Of a stretch of 64,000 bases of DNA, positions 9,479-19,368 are shown one piece after another; positions within the stretch are counted from its first letter, which is position 1; the number at the start of each line of letters is the position of its first letter. Location: positions 38,399 to 102,398 of the forward strand of contig QCFN01000002.1 in the NCBI GenBank assembly GCA_003280245.1, in the 5' to 3' direction. The notes beneath the pieces are model-generated. The model was given only the letters and a program-made list of their open reading frames with translations. It searched no databases and was not told where the DNA came from. The DNA is from Prochlorococcus sp. AG-363-J23 (GTDB lineage: Bacteria; Cyanobacteriota; Cyanobacteriia; PCC-6307; Cyanobiaceae). A program made the translations under genes and the position numbers.

Positions 9479-10143
9479 TGATCCCCAATAAAGTTAATAC
9501 CTCAAGTTTACTTGCACTTTGGTTTTTCCCCAAGAATTCAACTTTTAAGCCTATATCCATTGATGAAGAAGAATCTGCAAGAAGGCTCTCTCCATCGAGA
9601 TCTAATCAGTACCGACAATCTAGAGGATATTTACGCTATGCATTATCGCAACTTTGGGATATGGAAGCGTTAGATATTCCATTAAAGGCATTGCCTGGGA
9701 TGCCCCCATTATTAGAAGAAGGATGGGGGTTCGTAAGTCTTAGTCATTGCCGAGATGCTTTTCTGGTGGGTTGGTCAGAATTCCCTATTGGGATTGATTT
9801 GGAACGTTTAGATAGATCTTTTAATGCTCGAAAGCTTTCACAAAGATTTTTTCATGAAGCGAATCTAGCTCCACTGATTGATTTAGAAGGAGAGGAGCTT
9901 CGTTTGGCGGTTTTGGAACAATGGTCGATTCGGGAATCTTCTATTAAATGGCAACAAGGGAGTATCTCTAAAGATTTGCAATATTGGTATTGGGACCAAG
10001 ATTTATCTTTGGCAATTCATGCCGCTTTGGGGCACAAGTTAAATACATATAGAGTTCATTATGAAAAATGGTTAATAGTAGTTGCTTGGGATTACCTTGA
10101 AAATATTGAGCCTCAATTTGTTTGCGTGGGAGATAAATATTAG
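9451..10143 (+). CDS. 4'-phosphopantetheinyl transferase, Sfp/HetI family
   Basis: About 230 aa. Family motifs are present in order: VSLSHC (~95), IGIDLERLDR (Mg-binding GIDxE, ~112) and EQWSIRESSIKW (~155-165, the WxxKES equivalent). Sfp-type enzymes attach the CoA phosphopantetheine arm to carrier proteins. In a genome with no separate AcpS this would activate the fatty-acid ACP. GTG 9451 is preceded by GGGAGG at 9435-9440, so I use it. TTG 9478, which barely overlaps the divergent bcp start, is also possible. The IRES in place of IKES slightly weakens the active-site match. Confidence 0.82.
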   Translation: MQDHQFVGPLIPNKVNTSSLLALWFFPKNSTFKPISIDEEESARRLSPSRSNQYRQSRGYLRYALSQLWDMEALDIPLKALPGMPPLLEEGWGFVSLSHCRDAFLVGWSEFPIGIDLERLDRSFNARKLSQRFFHEANLAPLIDLEGEELRLAVLEQWSIRESSIKWQQGSISKDLQYWYWDQDLSLAIHAALGHKLNTYRVHYEKWLIVVAWDYLENIEPQFVCVGDKY

Positions 10144-10170
10144 AATATTCTTTTAAAAGTTGGTTGCTTT

Positions 10171-12420
10171 TTATATGAGAAGATCAGAGTCTTCTTTTGG
10201 CATTTTATGATTGCTTTTTGCTTGTCTACAAGCAGCTACTCTCTTATGAATTAGTCTTTGATTGAGTGTTCGTCCAAACAGGCTAGATATTATCTTTTCT
10301 AGGATCTTTATATTTTCGGGTGTGATCTCTTTTTTTAACAATTCTCGATATTGACTATTTTTTCCCATCCATCGCATGAAAAGCCTTCTGTCAATATTTA
10401 GTGATGTTTTCTCTTCCCATTCTTCTACTTGAAGATTCCACCCTAAATTCTCTAATAAACTGTAAAAATTATTCTCTTGTTTTTTTTGTGAGAGCCATGT
10501 TTCTTCTTTCTTTGTAAGTGAAAATAAAAGTTCTTTTTCTTGGTCCCCTAATGTAGATTCTTTAAGTAAATCCAATAATGCATTTGCAGGGCCTAGATCA
10601 GGCCGACTTATTAGTAGCCTAATTTTTGCGTTAGACGTACATCTTGATGTAATAGTTTCCCAAAGAATTTTTATGTGGGGATTTCTTAGGTCTGCTTTGG
10701 AAATACGACTTCCAATCAATTCGAATTTTTGTGTTTCCGGTAATTTGTTTATTACTGAGTAATCACCCTGTAAAAGTGTTGGCCTTGTGATTGGATCTAA
10801 TATTTGCAATTGATCGTTAAGCTTGTCTTTAGTTTCTTTGAGTTCGATCAGGATTGTTACACCTCCTTCAGGAACTGAGAGTAAAGGATCAATTGCCCAA
10901 AGAAGGGAGCGCCCTCCAACAATTAGAACACGATGATTCCTTTGCCAATTTACGTTATCCCAAAATTTCTCTCGCAAGTGTTGTAGACGTTCACCCTCTT
11001 GACTGATTTGTCTTTTGAACCATTTTTCTAGGACTGGGTTCTCAGGATCATCGCTCATTAAAAGAGGATATTGTTGAGTTGATTCATCTGCCGCTGCCAG
11101 TTGGGCGGCCCTTCGAGCCATCATCACTGGACGACGTTCTCCTTCCCATCCATGCATGCTTGGTCGCCAAAAAATTTCTCCTTGTAGAGTTGTTGGTAGA
11201 TATTGTTGGACTATCCAGTTGTTTTTAAATGCGTGGGGGTAGAGGTATCCCACTCCATCGCCAAATTTATCTTTATCGCGACTGGCATCTCGCAGATGCC
11301 TTGGAATATTTTGACTTTGAGCTGATTGAACTGATTTCAAGGCCTCCCAAAAGCCGCATATGCTATTACTTTTTTCGGCAGAGGCCAGATAAAGAGATGC
11401 TTGGGCTAAAGAATAAAGTCCTTCTGGTAGGCCTACTCTTTCAAACGCTGATGCACAAGCTTCAACAACAACAATTGCTTGAGGATCTGCAAGACCTATA
11501 TCTTCGCTTGCGGCAATCAGCATACGCCTAAATATGAAGCGAGGGCTTTCGCCTGCTTCAATCATTCTTGCTAGCCAAAAGAGGGCGGCATCGGGATCTG
11601 AACCACGTAATGATTTGATAAAAGCACTTATCGTGTCGTAATGGGCATCCCCTTGCTTGTCATATAAAACGGCCCTTTCTTGAATTGATTCTTCTGCAAT
11701 CGCAAGGCTTATCTGAATGATTCCATCTTTGTCCGGTGAGCTGCTTTCTACAGCGAGTTCTAATGCATTTAGAAGACTTCTAGCATCACCATTAGATATA
11801 TCAATTAAATGATTGATTGCATCTTCAGTTAAACGAATTTGACGATTTCCATAACCTCTTTCGGGATCTTGTAGCGCTCGTTGAAGTAGGCTTTTAAGAT
11901 CTGATGCTTGCAAAGGCTGTAATCGAAATACTTTAGATCTGCTTACTAATGCTTTATTAACTTCAAAGTAGGGGTTCTCAGTTGTAGCTCCTATTAGTGA
12001 GACAGTTCCATTCTCGACCCATGGCAATAAGGCATCCTGCTGGATGCTATTGAATCTATGAACTTCATCGATGAAGAGGATTGTTCTTAAGCTATATCTT
12101 TGAATTCGTTTTTTTGCCGAATCTACTTCTTGTCGCAGTTCTTTGACGCCTGCAAGTACTGCATTGAGACTACTGAAATGAGCTCTTGTATGCCTTGCAA
12201 TAATTCTAGCTAGGGTTGTTTTTCCTACTCCTGGAGGGCCATGCAATAAAAGGTTCCCAACACGATCTGAGGAAATTGCTCTGCGTAATAGACGACCTTC
12301 AGCAAGAATTGAATCTTGTCCTACAAATTCATCCAGGTTCCTAGGACGTAGTCGATCTGCTAATGGTGCATGTTGATTCAGCTCTTGTTCACCATGATAC
12401 TCAAAAAGATCTTGATCCAA
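10171..12420 (-). CDS. rarA: RarA (MgsA) AAA+ ATPase fused to a large C-terminal domain
   Basis: 749 aa. Residues ~1-430 are RarA: Walker A GPPGVGKTT (~60), Walker B FIDEVHRF (~116), ATTENP sensor region, and a helical C-terminal part containing SRDKDKFGDGVGYLYPHAF. RarA acts at stalled replication forks with SSB. Residues ~470-749 are extra compared with the usual ~440-aa protein. They contain a Rossmann-like start (HRVLIVGGRSLLWAID) resembling a degenerate SAM-methyltransferase fold, then charged helices. Such RarA/unknown-domain fusions are known from picocyanobacteria, but the added domain has no assigned role. Confidence 0.9.
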   Translation of the reverse strand: MDQDLFEYHGEQELNQHAPLADRLRPRNLDEFVGQDSILAEGRLLRRAISSDRVGNLLLHGPPGVGKTTLARIIARHTRAHFSSLNAVLAGVKELRQEVDSAKKRIQRYSLRTILFIDEVHRFNSIQQDALLPWVENGTVSLIGATTENPYFEVNKALVSRSKVFRLQPLQASDLKSLLQRALQDPERGYGNRQIRLTEDAINHLIDISNGDARSLLNALELAVESSSPDKDGIIQISLAIAEESIQERAVLYDKQGDAHYDTISAFIKSLRGSDPDAALFWLARMIEAGESPRFIFRRMLIAASEDIGLADPQAIVVVEACASAFERVGLPEGLYSLAQASLYLASAEKSNSICGFWEALKSVQSAQSQNIPRHLRDASRDKDKFGDGVGYLYPHAFKNNWIVQQYLPTTLQGEIFWRPSMHGWEGERRPVMMARRAAQLAAADESTQQYPLLMSDDPENPVLEKWFKRQISQEGERLQHLREKFWDNVNWQRNHRVLIVGGRSLLWAIDPLLSVPEGGVTILIELKETKDKLNDQLQILDPITRPTLLQGDYSVINKLPETQKFELIGSRISKADLRNPHIKILWETITSRCTSNAKIRLLISRPDLGPANALLDLLKESTLGDQEKELLFSLTKKEETWLSQKKQENNFYSLLENLGWNLQVEEWEEKTSLNIDRRLFMRWMGKNSQYRELLKKEITPENIKILEKIISSLFGRTLNQRLIHKRVAACRQAKSNHKMPKEDSDLLI

Positions 12421-12541
12421 GTTTAGCTTTACCTTTGCTATGGTTGTTAATTAAATTTGTTTTTATTGGCTATCAATAAGCTTACCTTAATTGCTTTATT
12501 AGTGAAATAAAATCATGCTTTTATAGAGTATTGTAGCGTTT

Positions 12542-14200
12542 TTACGTAATAACGCTAGGATGATTTTTCCCTGAAAGCGTATGAATTTTAGTGAGATCGT
12601 TAATAGCTGTGATTAATGGAGATAGTGCCTTTTGTGGATTTTGATTTAAGTCCCCTGTATTAGAAACATAGCGTTCTAAATATATTCTAAGAGTAGCACC
12701 TTTAGTTCCAGTCCCTGATAGCCTGAGAATTACCCTATTGTTTCCTTCCAGAAGAATTCTTAGACCTTGATTGGTTGTTATAGAGCCATCGACAGAATCT
12801 TCGTAGCTGAAATTGTCAGCATGAGTAACTAAATGACCTGCAAATTTTTGTTGGGAGAGGCTAGGTAATCCTTGCTCAAGTTTTGAATAAATTTCATTGG
12901 CAATGTTGATAGGAATTTCTTCATAATCATGTCGAGAATAGTAATGTCTTCCGTATTTATTCCAGTGTTGTTGCATTACATCATAGACCGTACATTTTTT
13001 CTCTGCAAGAATTTGAAGCCAGAATAGAACAGCCCATAGACCATCTTTTTCGCGAATATGATTGCTTCCTGTCCCAAAACTTTCTTCGCCGCATATTGTG
13101 ATGAGATTTTTATCAAGTAGATTGCCGAAAAACTTCCACCCTGTTGGAGTTTCGTAAGCATTAATCTGAAGATCTTTTGCTACGACATCTACAGCAGAAC
13201 TTGTTGGCATTGACCTTGCTACGCCTATTAATCCATTGGCATAAGCGGGGACTAATGATGAATTAGCGGTTAGAACGGCAAGACTATCGCTGGGATTAAC
13301 AAAGCAGCTTTTCCCAAGAATCATATTTCTGTCACCATCACCATCACAAGCTGCGCCAAAGTCATAAAAGTCTTGATTTAATAAAAGATCAGCCAATTCT
13401 TTTGCATAAGTCAGATTTGGATCAGGATGGCCACCTCCAAAATCTGTTAAGGGTACATAGTTGCGCACTGTGCCATTAGGAGCGCCTATGACTTTTTCAA
13501 GTAGTTGTTTTGCATAAGGTCCAGTTACCGCATGCATTGCATCAAAGACTATTTTGAAATCATCTCTCAATAGTGATGCAATCTTGTCAAAATCAAATAG
13601 TTTTTCCATTAGAGAGATATAGTCTTCAACACCATCAATTACTTCAACTTTCATTGATCCAATCGAATAGATATCTGTTTGATCTAATGGGATTAAAGAG
13701 CCTTGAAGTATTTGATACTCTTTGAGACTTTTGGTGCACTCGTATATTGAATTTGTTAATGCCTCTGAAGCTGGGCCACCATTAGGACCATTTATTTTGA
13801 CTCCAAAATCACCATCTGGACCTCCTGAGTTATGACTTGCTGAAAGGATAATTCCTCCTATAGCCTTTTGACTGCGAATTAGATGTGAGGCTGCAGGAGT
13901 AGAAAGAATACCTTTAGTAGTAGTAATTATTTTTTTCAGACCATGTGCAGCACCCATAGCTATTATTACATTAATAGCATTTTCGTTGCCGTAGCGACCA
14001 TCTCCACCAAGAACCAAGGTTCCACCTTGAACTCCAGGAAGCGTTTGAAAAATTGCCTCCACAAAGCTTTCTAAATAATTTTTTTGTGCAAAATGCTTGC
14101 TGCTTTTTCGTAATCCTGAAGTGCCTGGCTTTTGATCTGTAAAGGGAGAATCCAGTGAAACGATAATAGGTGCCTGTTTATTTGGAATTGAGTTCGACAT
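12542..14200 (-). CDS. pgm: Alpha-D-phosphoglucomutase
   Basis: 552 aa, full length. The phosphoserine loop is SASHNSGGPDGDFG (~118-131), the Mg loop is CDGDGDRN (~285), the sugar-specificity loop is CGEESFG (~370) and the phosphate-binding loop is RLSGTGTKGAT (~500). It interconverts glucose-1-P and glucose-6-P, linking glycogen synthesis and breakdown to central carbon metabolism. It lies downstream of a small membrane-protein gene and upstream of rarA on the same strand, with 121 bases between pgm and rarA. Confidence 0.95.
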   Translation of the reverse strand: MSNSIPNKQAPIIVSLDSPFTDQKPGTSGLRKSSKHFAQKNYLESFVEAIFQTLPGVQGGTLVLGGDGRYGNENAINVIIAMGAAHGLKKIITTTKGILSTPAASHLIRSQKAIGGIILSASHNSGGPDGDFGVKINGPNGGPASEALTNSIYECTKSLKEYQILQGSLIPLDQTDIYSIGSMKVEVIDGVEDYISLMEKLFDFDKIASLLRDDFKIVFDAMHAVTGPYAKQLLEKVIGAPNGTVRNYVPLTDFGGGHPDPNLTYAKELADLLLNQDFYDFGAACDGDGDRNMILGKSCFVNPSDSLAVLTANSSLVPAYANGLIGVARSMPTSSAVDVVAKDLQINAYETPTGWKFFGNLLDKNLITICGEESFGTGSNHIREKDGLWAVLFWLQILAEKKCTVYDVMQQHWNKYGRHYYSRHDYEEIPINIANEIYSKLEQGLPSLSQQKFAGHLVTHADNFSYEDSVDGSITTNQGLRILLEGNNRVILRLSGTGTKGATLRIYLERYVSNTGDLNQNPQKALSPLITAINDLTKIHTLSGKNHPSVIT

Positions 14201-14274
14201 ATATTTTTAGTAAGGATAGAAATAGTATTTTGGCATAAATCAAGATAAATATTTGACTTGAGGAGACAATCTAT

Positions 14275-14445
14275 CTAGTGAGGCATTTCTGAAGTTCTGA
14301 GCATAAATATAAACCAGAGTGTTGTAAGGGTTAATGTTGTAGCAAGTCCAAAACTTATACCTTGTTGGAGAATAATAATTGGAACTACTATAGGAAACAG
14401 TATTGCCCCAAGTAGTGGTGTTATAGCTACTAACCTTTTCAACAT
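14275..14445 (-). CDS. Small two-helix membrane protein, unknown
   Basis: A 56-aa ORF starting ATG at 14445 and ending TAG at 14275. The protein begins MLKRLVAITPLLGAILF and ends WFIFMLRTSEMPH, with two hydrophobic stretches (~5-27 and ~32-50) joined by a short loop. It fits neatly between the DUF4912 gene (21 bases upstream) and pgm, on the same strand. Size, codon use and fit into the gap support a real gene. I cannot assign a function. Confidence 0.65.
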   Translation of the reverse strand: MLKRLVAITPLLGAILFPIVVPIIILQQGISFGLATTLTLTTLWFIFMLRTSEMPH

Positions 14446-14466
14446 CTCAAAATTTATTTATTGGTT

Positions 14467-15576
14467 TTAGAACCATTCAGTTGATGATAAATCTTTGGGA
14501 ATACTGTTGTCTTCAGGTGTAGTCCGTTCAAAATGCATTGTGATATTGCATTTCTGTTGACCATCTGCTGCAATTGCTTCTATTGGATATTTTTGTTTTC
14601 CATCACGAAATGGAACTTGTAAGTTGAATGTTCCATCATGAGAGAGTGGAACCTCTTCTCCGCCTATACTTAGACGAGCGGCAGGATCAGTAGAGCCATA
14701 TACAATTAATTCGGCATCAGCTACAAGCCAAAAAGATCTTTGCTTTGGTTGTACCCCTCCTAATCCAGATTCGTTGCGGCCACTAGCCCAAAGCCCTATA
14801 CCTGATTCATTAGATATATTTTGATCGTTTGCGGTTGAAATTGCTTCTTGGAACTCTTCTGAACCAACTCTTGTTTTTCTGAACTGAGTTGTGGCGCTTT
14901 GGTAAAGGCGTTCGTGGAGATTTGTATTTTCTGTTTGAGAAGGAATCAGGTCACTTGTCGCGTTGGTGTTTATGTTTATTGGAGGAGAGGAAAGACTAAA
15001 AGGAACAAATTGATCAAGGATTTGATTGCTAGGTGACATTGATGGCACCTTGGCTACTGAGGAGAAAGCAAGTGAAGTCCAGCTGTTGCCAAATAGATAG
15101 CCCAGCTCTACTCGATAATCCCTGTTTGGCATTGGGATTGGGAGATACCATTCTGTACTGTGGCTATCGACTTGAGCTTCTTGAAGTGCATGAGGGTGAG
15201 CTGTTCCGTCATGTATTCCCGTTACATCGGCTAAACGTAAGCAAAGTCTATTTGCACCCCTAGATAAAGCACGGTTTCTATCTTCTTCTGAAATTTCCCA
15301 AAATACATAAGCCCATTCAGGATCTCTAGGGAGAAAAACGACTTTAGTTTGATCAGAGTTAGTAGATGCTTCCTCAGACTTTGAGGATTTTGTGGGTGCG
15401 CGCCAAAACGCTGTAGAAGCTTGCTCTTCAGATTTTTTCTTCAATTCCAATTCTGAAATCTCTTTGATTAGTGATGCTTTGCTTTTCCTGCTGTAAAGCG
15501 GAACACCTAAATCACTTGCTTTATGGCGAAGCTGACGAAGGGTTAGACGTGCCAGATTATTCAGGGCTTGGGTCAC
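14467..15576 (-). CDS. DUF4912 protein with N-terminal SAP/Rho-N-like motif
   Basis: 369 aa. Residues ~8-45 (LRQLRHKASDLGVPLYSRK...LIKEI) look like a Rho-N/SAP helix-extended-helix nucleic-acid-binding motif. Residues ~75-185 match DUF4912, with FLPRDPEWAYVFWEIS and a later EWYLPIP block. The C-terminal part (~280-350) reads like a beta-rich domain (PAARLSIGGEEVPLSHDGTF). DUF4912 proteins occur in cyanobacteria and some firmicutes without a known function. Nucleic-acid binding is inference from the N-terminal motif. Confidence 0.75.
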   Translation of the reverse strand: MTQALNNLARLTLRQLRHKASDLGVPLYSRKSKASLIKEISELELKKKSEEQASTAFWRAPTKSSKSEEASTNSDQTKVVFLPRDPEWAYVFWEISEEDRNRALSRGANRLCLRLADVTGIHDGTAHPHALQEAQVDSHSTEWYLPIPMPNRDYRVELGYLFGNSWTSLAFSSVAKVPSMSPSNQILDQFVPFSLSSPPININTNATSDLIPSQTENTNLHERLYQSATTQFRKTRVGSEEFQEAISTANDQNISNESGIGLWASGRNESGLGGVQPKQRSFWLVADAELIVYGSTDPAARLSIGGEEVPLSHDGTFNLQVPFRDGKQKYPIEAIAADGQQKCNITMHFERTTPEDNSIPKDLSSTEWF

Positions 15577-15623
15577 GTCTTAAAACCTCCGTTTTTGTTC
15601 GGGATCATTCTCTCTGCTAACGC

Positions 15624-16034
15624 TCACTCTCGGCTTAGGTGGTCAGGATCCACTGACTCCAAACTTTTTTTTTCTTTTGAAAATGAAGAGGCATTTTGCT
15701 GCTCAATGCTTGATGCAATCAGGTCTTCAAGGGTCAATTCGAGCGGAGATAGTCCATTGGCTTGAGCCAATTTTTTTAGTTGGAGTTCTGCTGAAGAGAA
15801 CTGATTCAGAAGAAGAGAGATGAATTTTTGGTCATTCTTGATGCTTTCCTGCTTGTTCAGCCATTTGAGTTTTTCGGGCTCAGAGGGAAATGGACCAGAT
15901 GCTTTCCCCCCAGAAATAGTTTTGAATGCTGCCAAACAATGGGCTAGAACTCTTAAATGATGACGTGCAAGAGCTGGGAGAAGAGTAGTGTCAATTTTTT
16001 CTATGTCTTCCAGGCTGAGAGGACTTTCAGTCAT
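15624..16034 (-). CDS. Conserved hypothetical between sufR and the DUF4912 gene
   Basis: 136 aa from the ATG at 16034, 16 bases after the sufR stop. An upstream start at 16064 would overlap sufR and adds an unlikely N-terminus. The protein is soluble and largely helical, beginning MTESPLSLEDIEKID, and has a low-complexity Ser/Lys-rich C-terminus. No catalytic motif is visible. Tight spacing behind sufR suggests co-transcription with the Fe-S repressor. Confidence 0.6.
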   Translation of the reverse strand: MTESPLSLEDIEKIDTTLLPALARHHLRVLAHCLAAFKTISGGKASGPFPSEPEKLKWLNKQESIKNDQKFISLLLNQFSSAELQLKKLAQANGLSPLELTLEDLIASSIEQQNASSFSKEKKSLESVDPDHLSRE

Positions 16035-16050
16035 TACAGATGAAGGAATT

Positions 16051-16686
16051 TTAGTGAGGAACAATTAGAAACCCGCAAGTATGTCCTTGCTCGATTCTCC
16101 ATTGAACTCGCTCCACATCGCAGTCAGGAAGAGAGTTACGCATGGTTAAAAGCTCTTGCTCACAAAGAATTGGATATTCCTCAGCAATGTTTTTGACTGC
16201 GCAATGAAAATCATTTATGACCCAGCCCTTGCCACTTGGACATTTATGGAATTCGGTTATATGACCTTCTTGTTTTCTTAGTTCAACTAATTTTTCTAAA
16301 CGCTTGAATAGTGGACCTTCTCCCAGTTTGTGGCGATATGTATTCCCTTTGCTTTTAGCTAGCTGATTGAAGACCTTTTGAAAAGTTTTCTTGTTTAAGG
16401 TGTTGGCGGTAGCATCCAAAAGTTCTAGTGAGAAGAAATTGGTGTTTGCATCGAATTGATGTTCGCCTTGCTTGGTTAGGCTCCACAAATTAGATGGACG
16501 TCCTGGCCCATTGTTTGGTCTCGAGGGTTTGATCAATCCTTTTTTTTCTAGGTGGCGCAGATGTCGTCGCATTGCTTGGACAGAGATGCCTAAAACACTG
16601 GCAAGTTCTGAGGCATTGCTGTGTCCTCTTTTTAGAAGCAGTGTGAGGGTTGCTTCCTGATTGGTGAGATGATCTCCTTGGTGCAT
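16051..16686 (-). CDS. sufR: SufR, Fe-S-sensing repressor of the suf operon
   Basis: 211 aa. The N-terminal winged helix-turn-helix (~10-60) reads SNASELASVLGISVQAMRRHL. The C-terminal half has four cysteines, in FHKCPSGKGW, FHCAVKNIA, LCEQEL and CDVERVQW, plus a further GHTCGF; this spacing is typical of SufR, which holds a 4Fe-4S cluster. SufR represses suf genes when clusters are sufficient and releases DNA under iron or oxidative stress. It is divergent from sufBCDS, as in other cyanobacteria, so autoregulation and control of sufB from the shared spacer are expected. Confidence 0.9.
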   Translation of the reverse strand: MHQGDHLTNQEATLTLLLKRGHSNASELASVLGISVQAMRRHLRHLEKKGLIKPSRPNNGPGRPSNLWSLTKQGEHQFDANTNFFSLELLDATANTLNKKTFQKVFNQLAKSKGNTYRHKLGEGPLFKRLEKLVELRKQEGHITEFHKCPSGKGWVINDFHCAVKNIAEEYPILCEQELLTMRNSLPDCDVERVQWRIEQGHTCGFLIVPH

Positions 16687-17083
16687 GACCCTTTGAAATG
16701 CAGATTTAATCTCTGGTGATCAATCAGAATGCTGTGCGACTGAGTTATTACAGGTTATTTGAAAACTCACCTTTATTAAAGGCTGCTGTTCAAAGAGAGT
16801 GATTTTGAATTATTTAAGCCCTAGCAAGGCTTTTGAAAGAAGTTAGTGGCTGATCATTTGGTGCAATTCGAAACAATAGTGTTTTAGGCTTGTAGAGATA
16901 CGAAACCAAGTCTTTCGAATTCCCTAATTCGGAAGACTTCGGTTTCGGAAACCTAACTAGCAAGGCACCATTTTTCTTCTATATGGGCTTAAGGTGAATG
17001 ACCTTGTCCTAGCGTTACTTCCACAGGCTTAGCGTTGGATCTAAAGGGGAACCCTCTCCTTTAATTTTGTACTCCTCTTTTCT
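16687..17083. promoter_or_regulatory. sufR-sufB divergent regulatory spacer
   Basis: This 397-base spacer separates the divergent sufR and sufB starts and should contain both promoters and the SufR operator. I found no clear copy of the CAAC-N6-GTTG SufR box described in Synechocystis. The conspicuous element is a long inverted repeat at 16901-16947, listed separately. Otherwise it is AT-rich and has no convincing ORF on either strand. Confidence 0.55.
16901..16947. repeat. Long near-perfect inverted repeat in suf spacer
   Basis: The left arm 16901-16921 and right arm 16926-16947 are reverse complements except for one mismatch and one extra base, around a 4-base CCCT loop. The centre reads TTTCGAATTCCCTAATTCGG. 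No T-run follows on either strand, so a simple rho-independent terminator is unlikely. It could be an operator for a dimeric regulator, a structured 5' leader of the suf mRNA, or a small repeat element. Confidence 0.7.
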
Positions 17084-18526
17084 ATGACTAGTCGAAATGC
17101 AGTCGGAGAACTTGTTTCGCAGCCATATAAGTATGGCTTCGTAACTGAAATAGAGACCGAGAAGATTGCTAAGGGTCTTAATGAGGATGTAATTAGATTG
17201 ATTTCTTCTAAAAAACAAGAACCAGAGTTTTTATTAAATTTCCGCCTTCGGGCTTTTAGAAAGTGGTTGCAAATGAAGGAGCCGAACTGGGCTGAATTAG
17301 GATACCCTTCAATTGATTATCAGGATATAGTTTATTATGCGGCTCCCAAACAAAATCAAAAGAAATCAAGCTTGGATGAAGTTGACCCGAAATTATTAGA
17401 AACATTTGATAAACTTGGCATACCGTTGGGAGAACAAAAGAGATTGGCGAATGTTGCAGTAGATGCAGTATTTGATAGTGTTTCTATTGCCACAACTTAT
17501 AAGGAGAAGTTGGCTGAAGATGGAGTTGTTTTTTGCTCTATCAGTGAGGCGGTTAGTGAATACCCTGAACTTATAGAGAAGTATTTAGGTACAGTTGTTC
17601 CTCCTGGAGATAACTTTTTTGCAGCATTAAATTCTGCAGTTTTTAGTGATGGTTCATTCGTTTATATACCTAAAGGAGTTGAGTGTCCCATGGAATTATC
17701 CTCGTACTTTCGAATAAATTCAGGCGATACTGGTCAGTTTGAAAGAACACTAATAATTGCTGAAGAGTATTCTTCCGTGAGTTATTTAGAAGGATGTACA
17801 GCTCCAATGTTTGATACAAATACCTTGCATGCAGCTGTAGTTGAACTTGTTGCGCTTGATGAGGCATCTATTAAATACTCAACTGTGCAGAATTGGTATT
17901 CTGGCGATGAAAAAGGTGTTGGTGGTATTTATAATTTCGTTACCAAGCGTGGTCTTTGCAAAGGGATTAATAGCAAAATAAGTTGGTCACAAGTTGAAAC
18001 TGGCTCAGCAATTACATGGAAATACCCTAGCTGTATTTTGCAAGGTGAAGGATCGGTAGGTGAGTTTTATTCTGTAGCATTAACAAATCATTTTCAGAAG
18101 GCCGATACAGGGACAAAAATGGTTCATGTTGCTCCTAACACTCGCTCAACAATTGTTAGTAAAGGCATTAGTGCGGGAAAATCTAGCAATAGTTATAGAG
18201 GATTAGTGCAAATGGGGCCAAAGGCTTCTGGTGCAAGGAATTACAGCCAATGTGATTCGATGTTAATAGGTGATCTTGCTGCGGCAAATACTTATCCTTA
18301 TATTCGTTCTCAGCAACCTGCAGCAAGTATTGAGCATGAAGCCAGCACTTGTAGAATTTCTGAAGATCAATTGTTTTATCTTCAAAGCCGAGGAATTGGT
18401 TTTGAGGAAGCTGTATCGATGATGGTCAGCGGCTTTTGCCGAGAGGTTTTTAACCAGTTGCCGATGGAATTTGCTGCAGAGGCTGACAAGCTTCTTTCTT
18501 TAAAGTTGGAGGGATCAGTCGGATAA
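17084..18526 (+). CDS. sufB: Fe-S scaffold subunit SufB
   Basis: 480 aa, full length. It contains the family blocks [28 protein letters not shown] and the C-terminal [22 protein letters not shown] with the conserved Glu/Cys/His region. SufB with SufC and SufD forms the SufBC2D complex on which Fe-S clusters are built. This is the main Fe-S assembly route in cyanobacteria and feeds photosystem I. It is first gene of the sufBCDS operon and divergent from its repressor. Confidence 0.97.
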   Translation: MTSRNAVGELVSQPYKYGFVTEIETEKIAKGLNEDVIRLISSKKQEPEFLLNFRLRAFRKWLQMKEPNWAELGYPSIDYQDIVYYAAPKQNQKKSSLDEVDPKLLETFDKLGIPLGEQKRLANVAVDAVFDSVSIATTYKEKLAEDGVVFCSISEAVSEYPELIEKYLGTVVPPGDNFFAALNSAVFSDGSFVYIPKGVECPMELSSYFRINSGDTGQFERTLIIAEEYSSVSYLEGCTAPMFDTNTLHAAVVELVALDEASIKYSTVQNWYSGDEKGVGGIYNFVTKRGLCKGINSKISWSQVETGSAITWKYPSCILQGEGSVGEFYSVALTNHFQKADTGTKMVHVAPNTRSTIVSKGISAGKSSNSYRGLVQMGPKASGARNYSQCDSMLIGDLAAANTYPYIRSQQPAASIEHEASTCRISEDQLFYLQSRGIGFEEAVSMMVSGFCREVFNQLPMEFAAEADKLLSLKLEGSVG

Positions 18527-18576
18527 ATGCTTAGTTTAAAACACAGTTTTTTAGTTAAATTATTTTCCTTGTTAAA

Positions 18577-19368
18577 GTGATCTCTAAAGACTCAGAAATC
18601 ATCCTTGAAATAAAAAATCTTCAAGCTCGTGTTGAAGACCAATCTATTTTGCAGGGAGTAAATCTAACAATTCGTTCCGGAGAGATTCATGCTCTTATGG
18701 GCCGTAATGGAAGTGGAAAAAGTACTCTTGCAAAAATACTTGCAGGTCATCCTTCTTATACCGTAACAGGTGGAACAGTTTTGTATTGTGGTAAAGATCT
18801 TTTAGATCTAGACCCTGAAGAACGTTCGCGAATCGGATTATTCCTTGGATTTCAATATCCAATTGAAATTCCAGGAGTTAATAATTTGGAGTTTCTGCGA
18901 GTAGCTACTAATGCTCGACGGCAAGGACTTAACAAGGAAGAATTAGATGTTTTTGAATTTGAGGAAGTTGTTAGAGAAAAACTAAAGATTGTTCAAATGG
19001 ATTCTTCATTTCTTGATAGAAGTGTAAATGAAGGGTTTTCGGGTGGCGAGAAAAAAAGAAATGAAATTTTGCAGATGGCCTTGCTAGAACCTACAGTTTC
19101 TATCTTAGATGAGACTGATTCAGGCCTTGATATTGATGCTTTGAGAATAGTTTCATCAGGAGTTAATCAATTGTCTAATCCCAAGACTGCTACTCTTTTA
19201 ATAACACATTATCAACGCTTATTGAATGAGATTAAGCCTGATTTTGTTCATGTTATGTCAGCAGGGAGGATAATTAAAACTGGTGACAAAGAACTTGCAC
19301 TTGACTTAGAGAAGACAGGGTATGACTGGATAGATAAAGATGCCCAGCCTAAGGGTAATGATTTATGA
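18577..19368 (+). CDS. sufC: Fe-S assembly ATPase SufC
   Basis: 263 aa ABC-type ATPase: Walker [11 protein letters not shown] (~42), signature [11 protein letters not shown], Walker [13 protein letters not shown] and H-loop ITHYQRLL. The variant signature and the TDSGLD sequence are typical of SufC. It starts with GTG at 18577, 50 bases after sufB. Its stop overlaps the sufD start (ATGA), giving coupled translation. It powers conformational change of the SufB-SufD scaffold. Confidence 0.97.
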   Translation: MISKDSEIILEIKNLQARVEDQSILQGVNLTIRSGEIHALMGRNGSGKSTLAKILAGHPSYTVTGGTVLYCGKDLLDLDPEERSRIGLFLGFQYPIEIPGVNNLEFLRVATNARRQGLNKEELDVFEFEEVVREKLKIVQMDSSFLDRSVNEGFSGGEKKRNEILQMALLEPTVSILDETDSGLDIDALRIVSSGVNQLSNPKTATLLITHYQRLLNEIKPDFVHVMSAGRIIKTGDKELALDLEKTGYDWIDKDAQPKGNDL

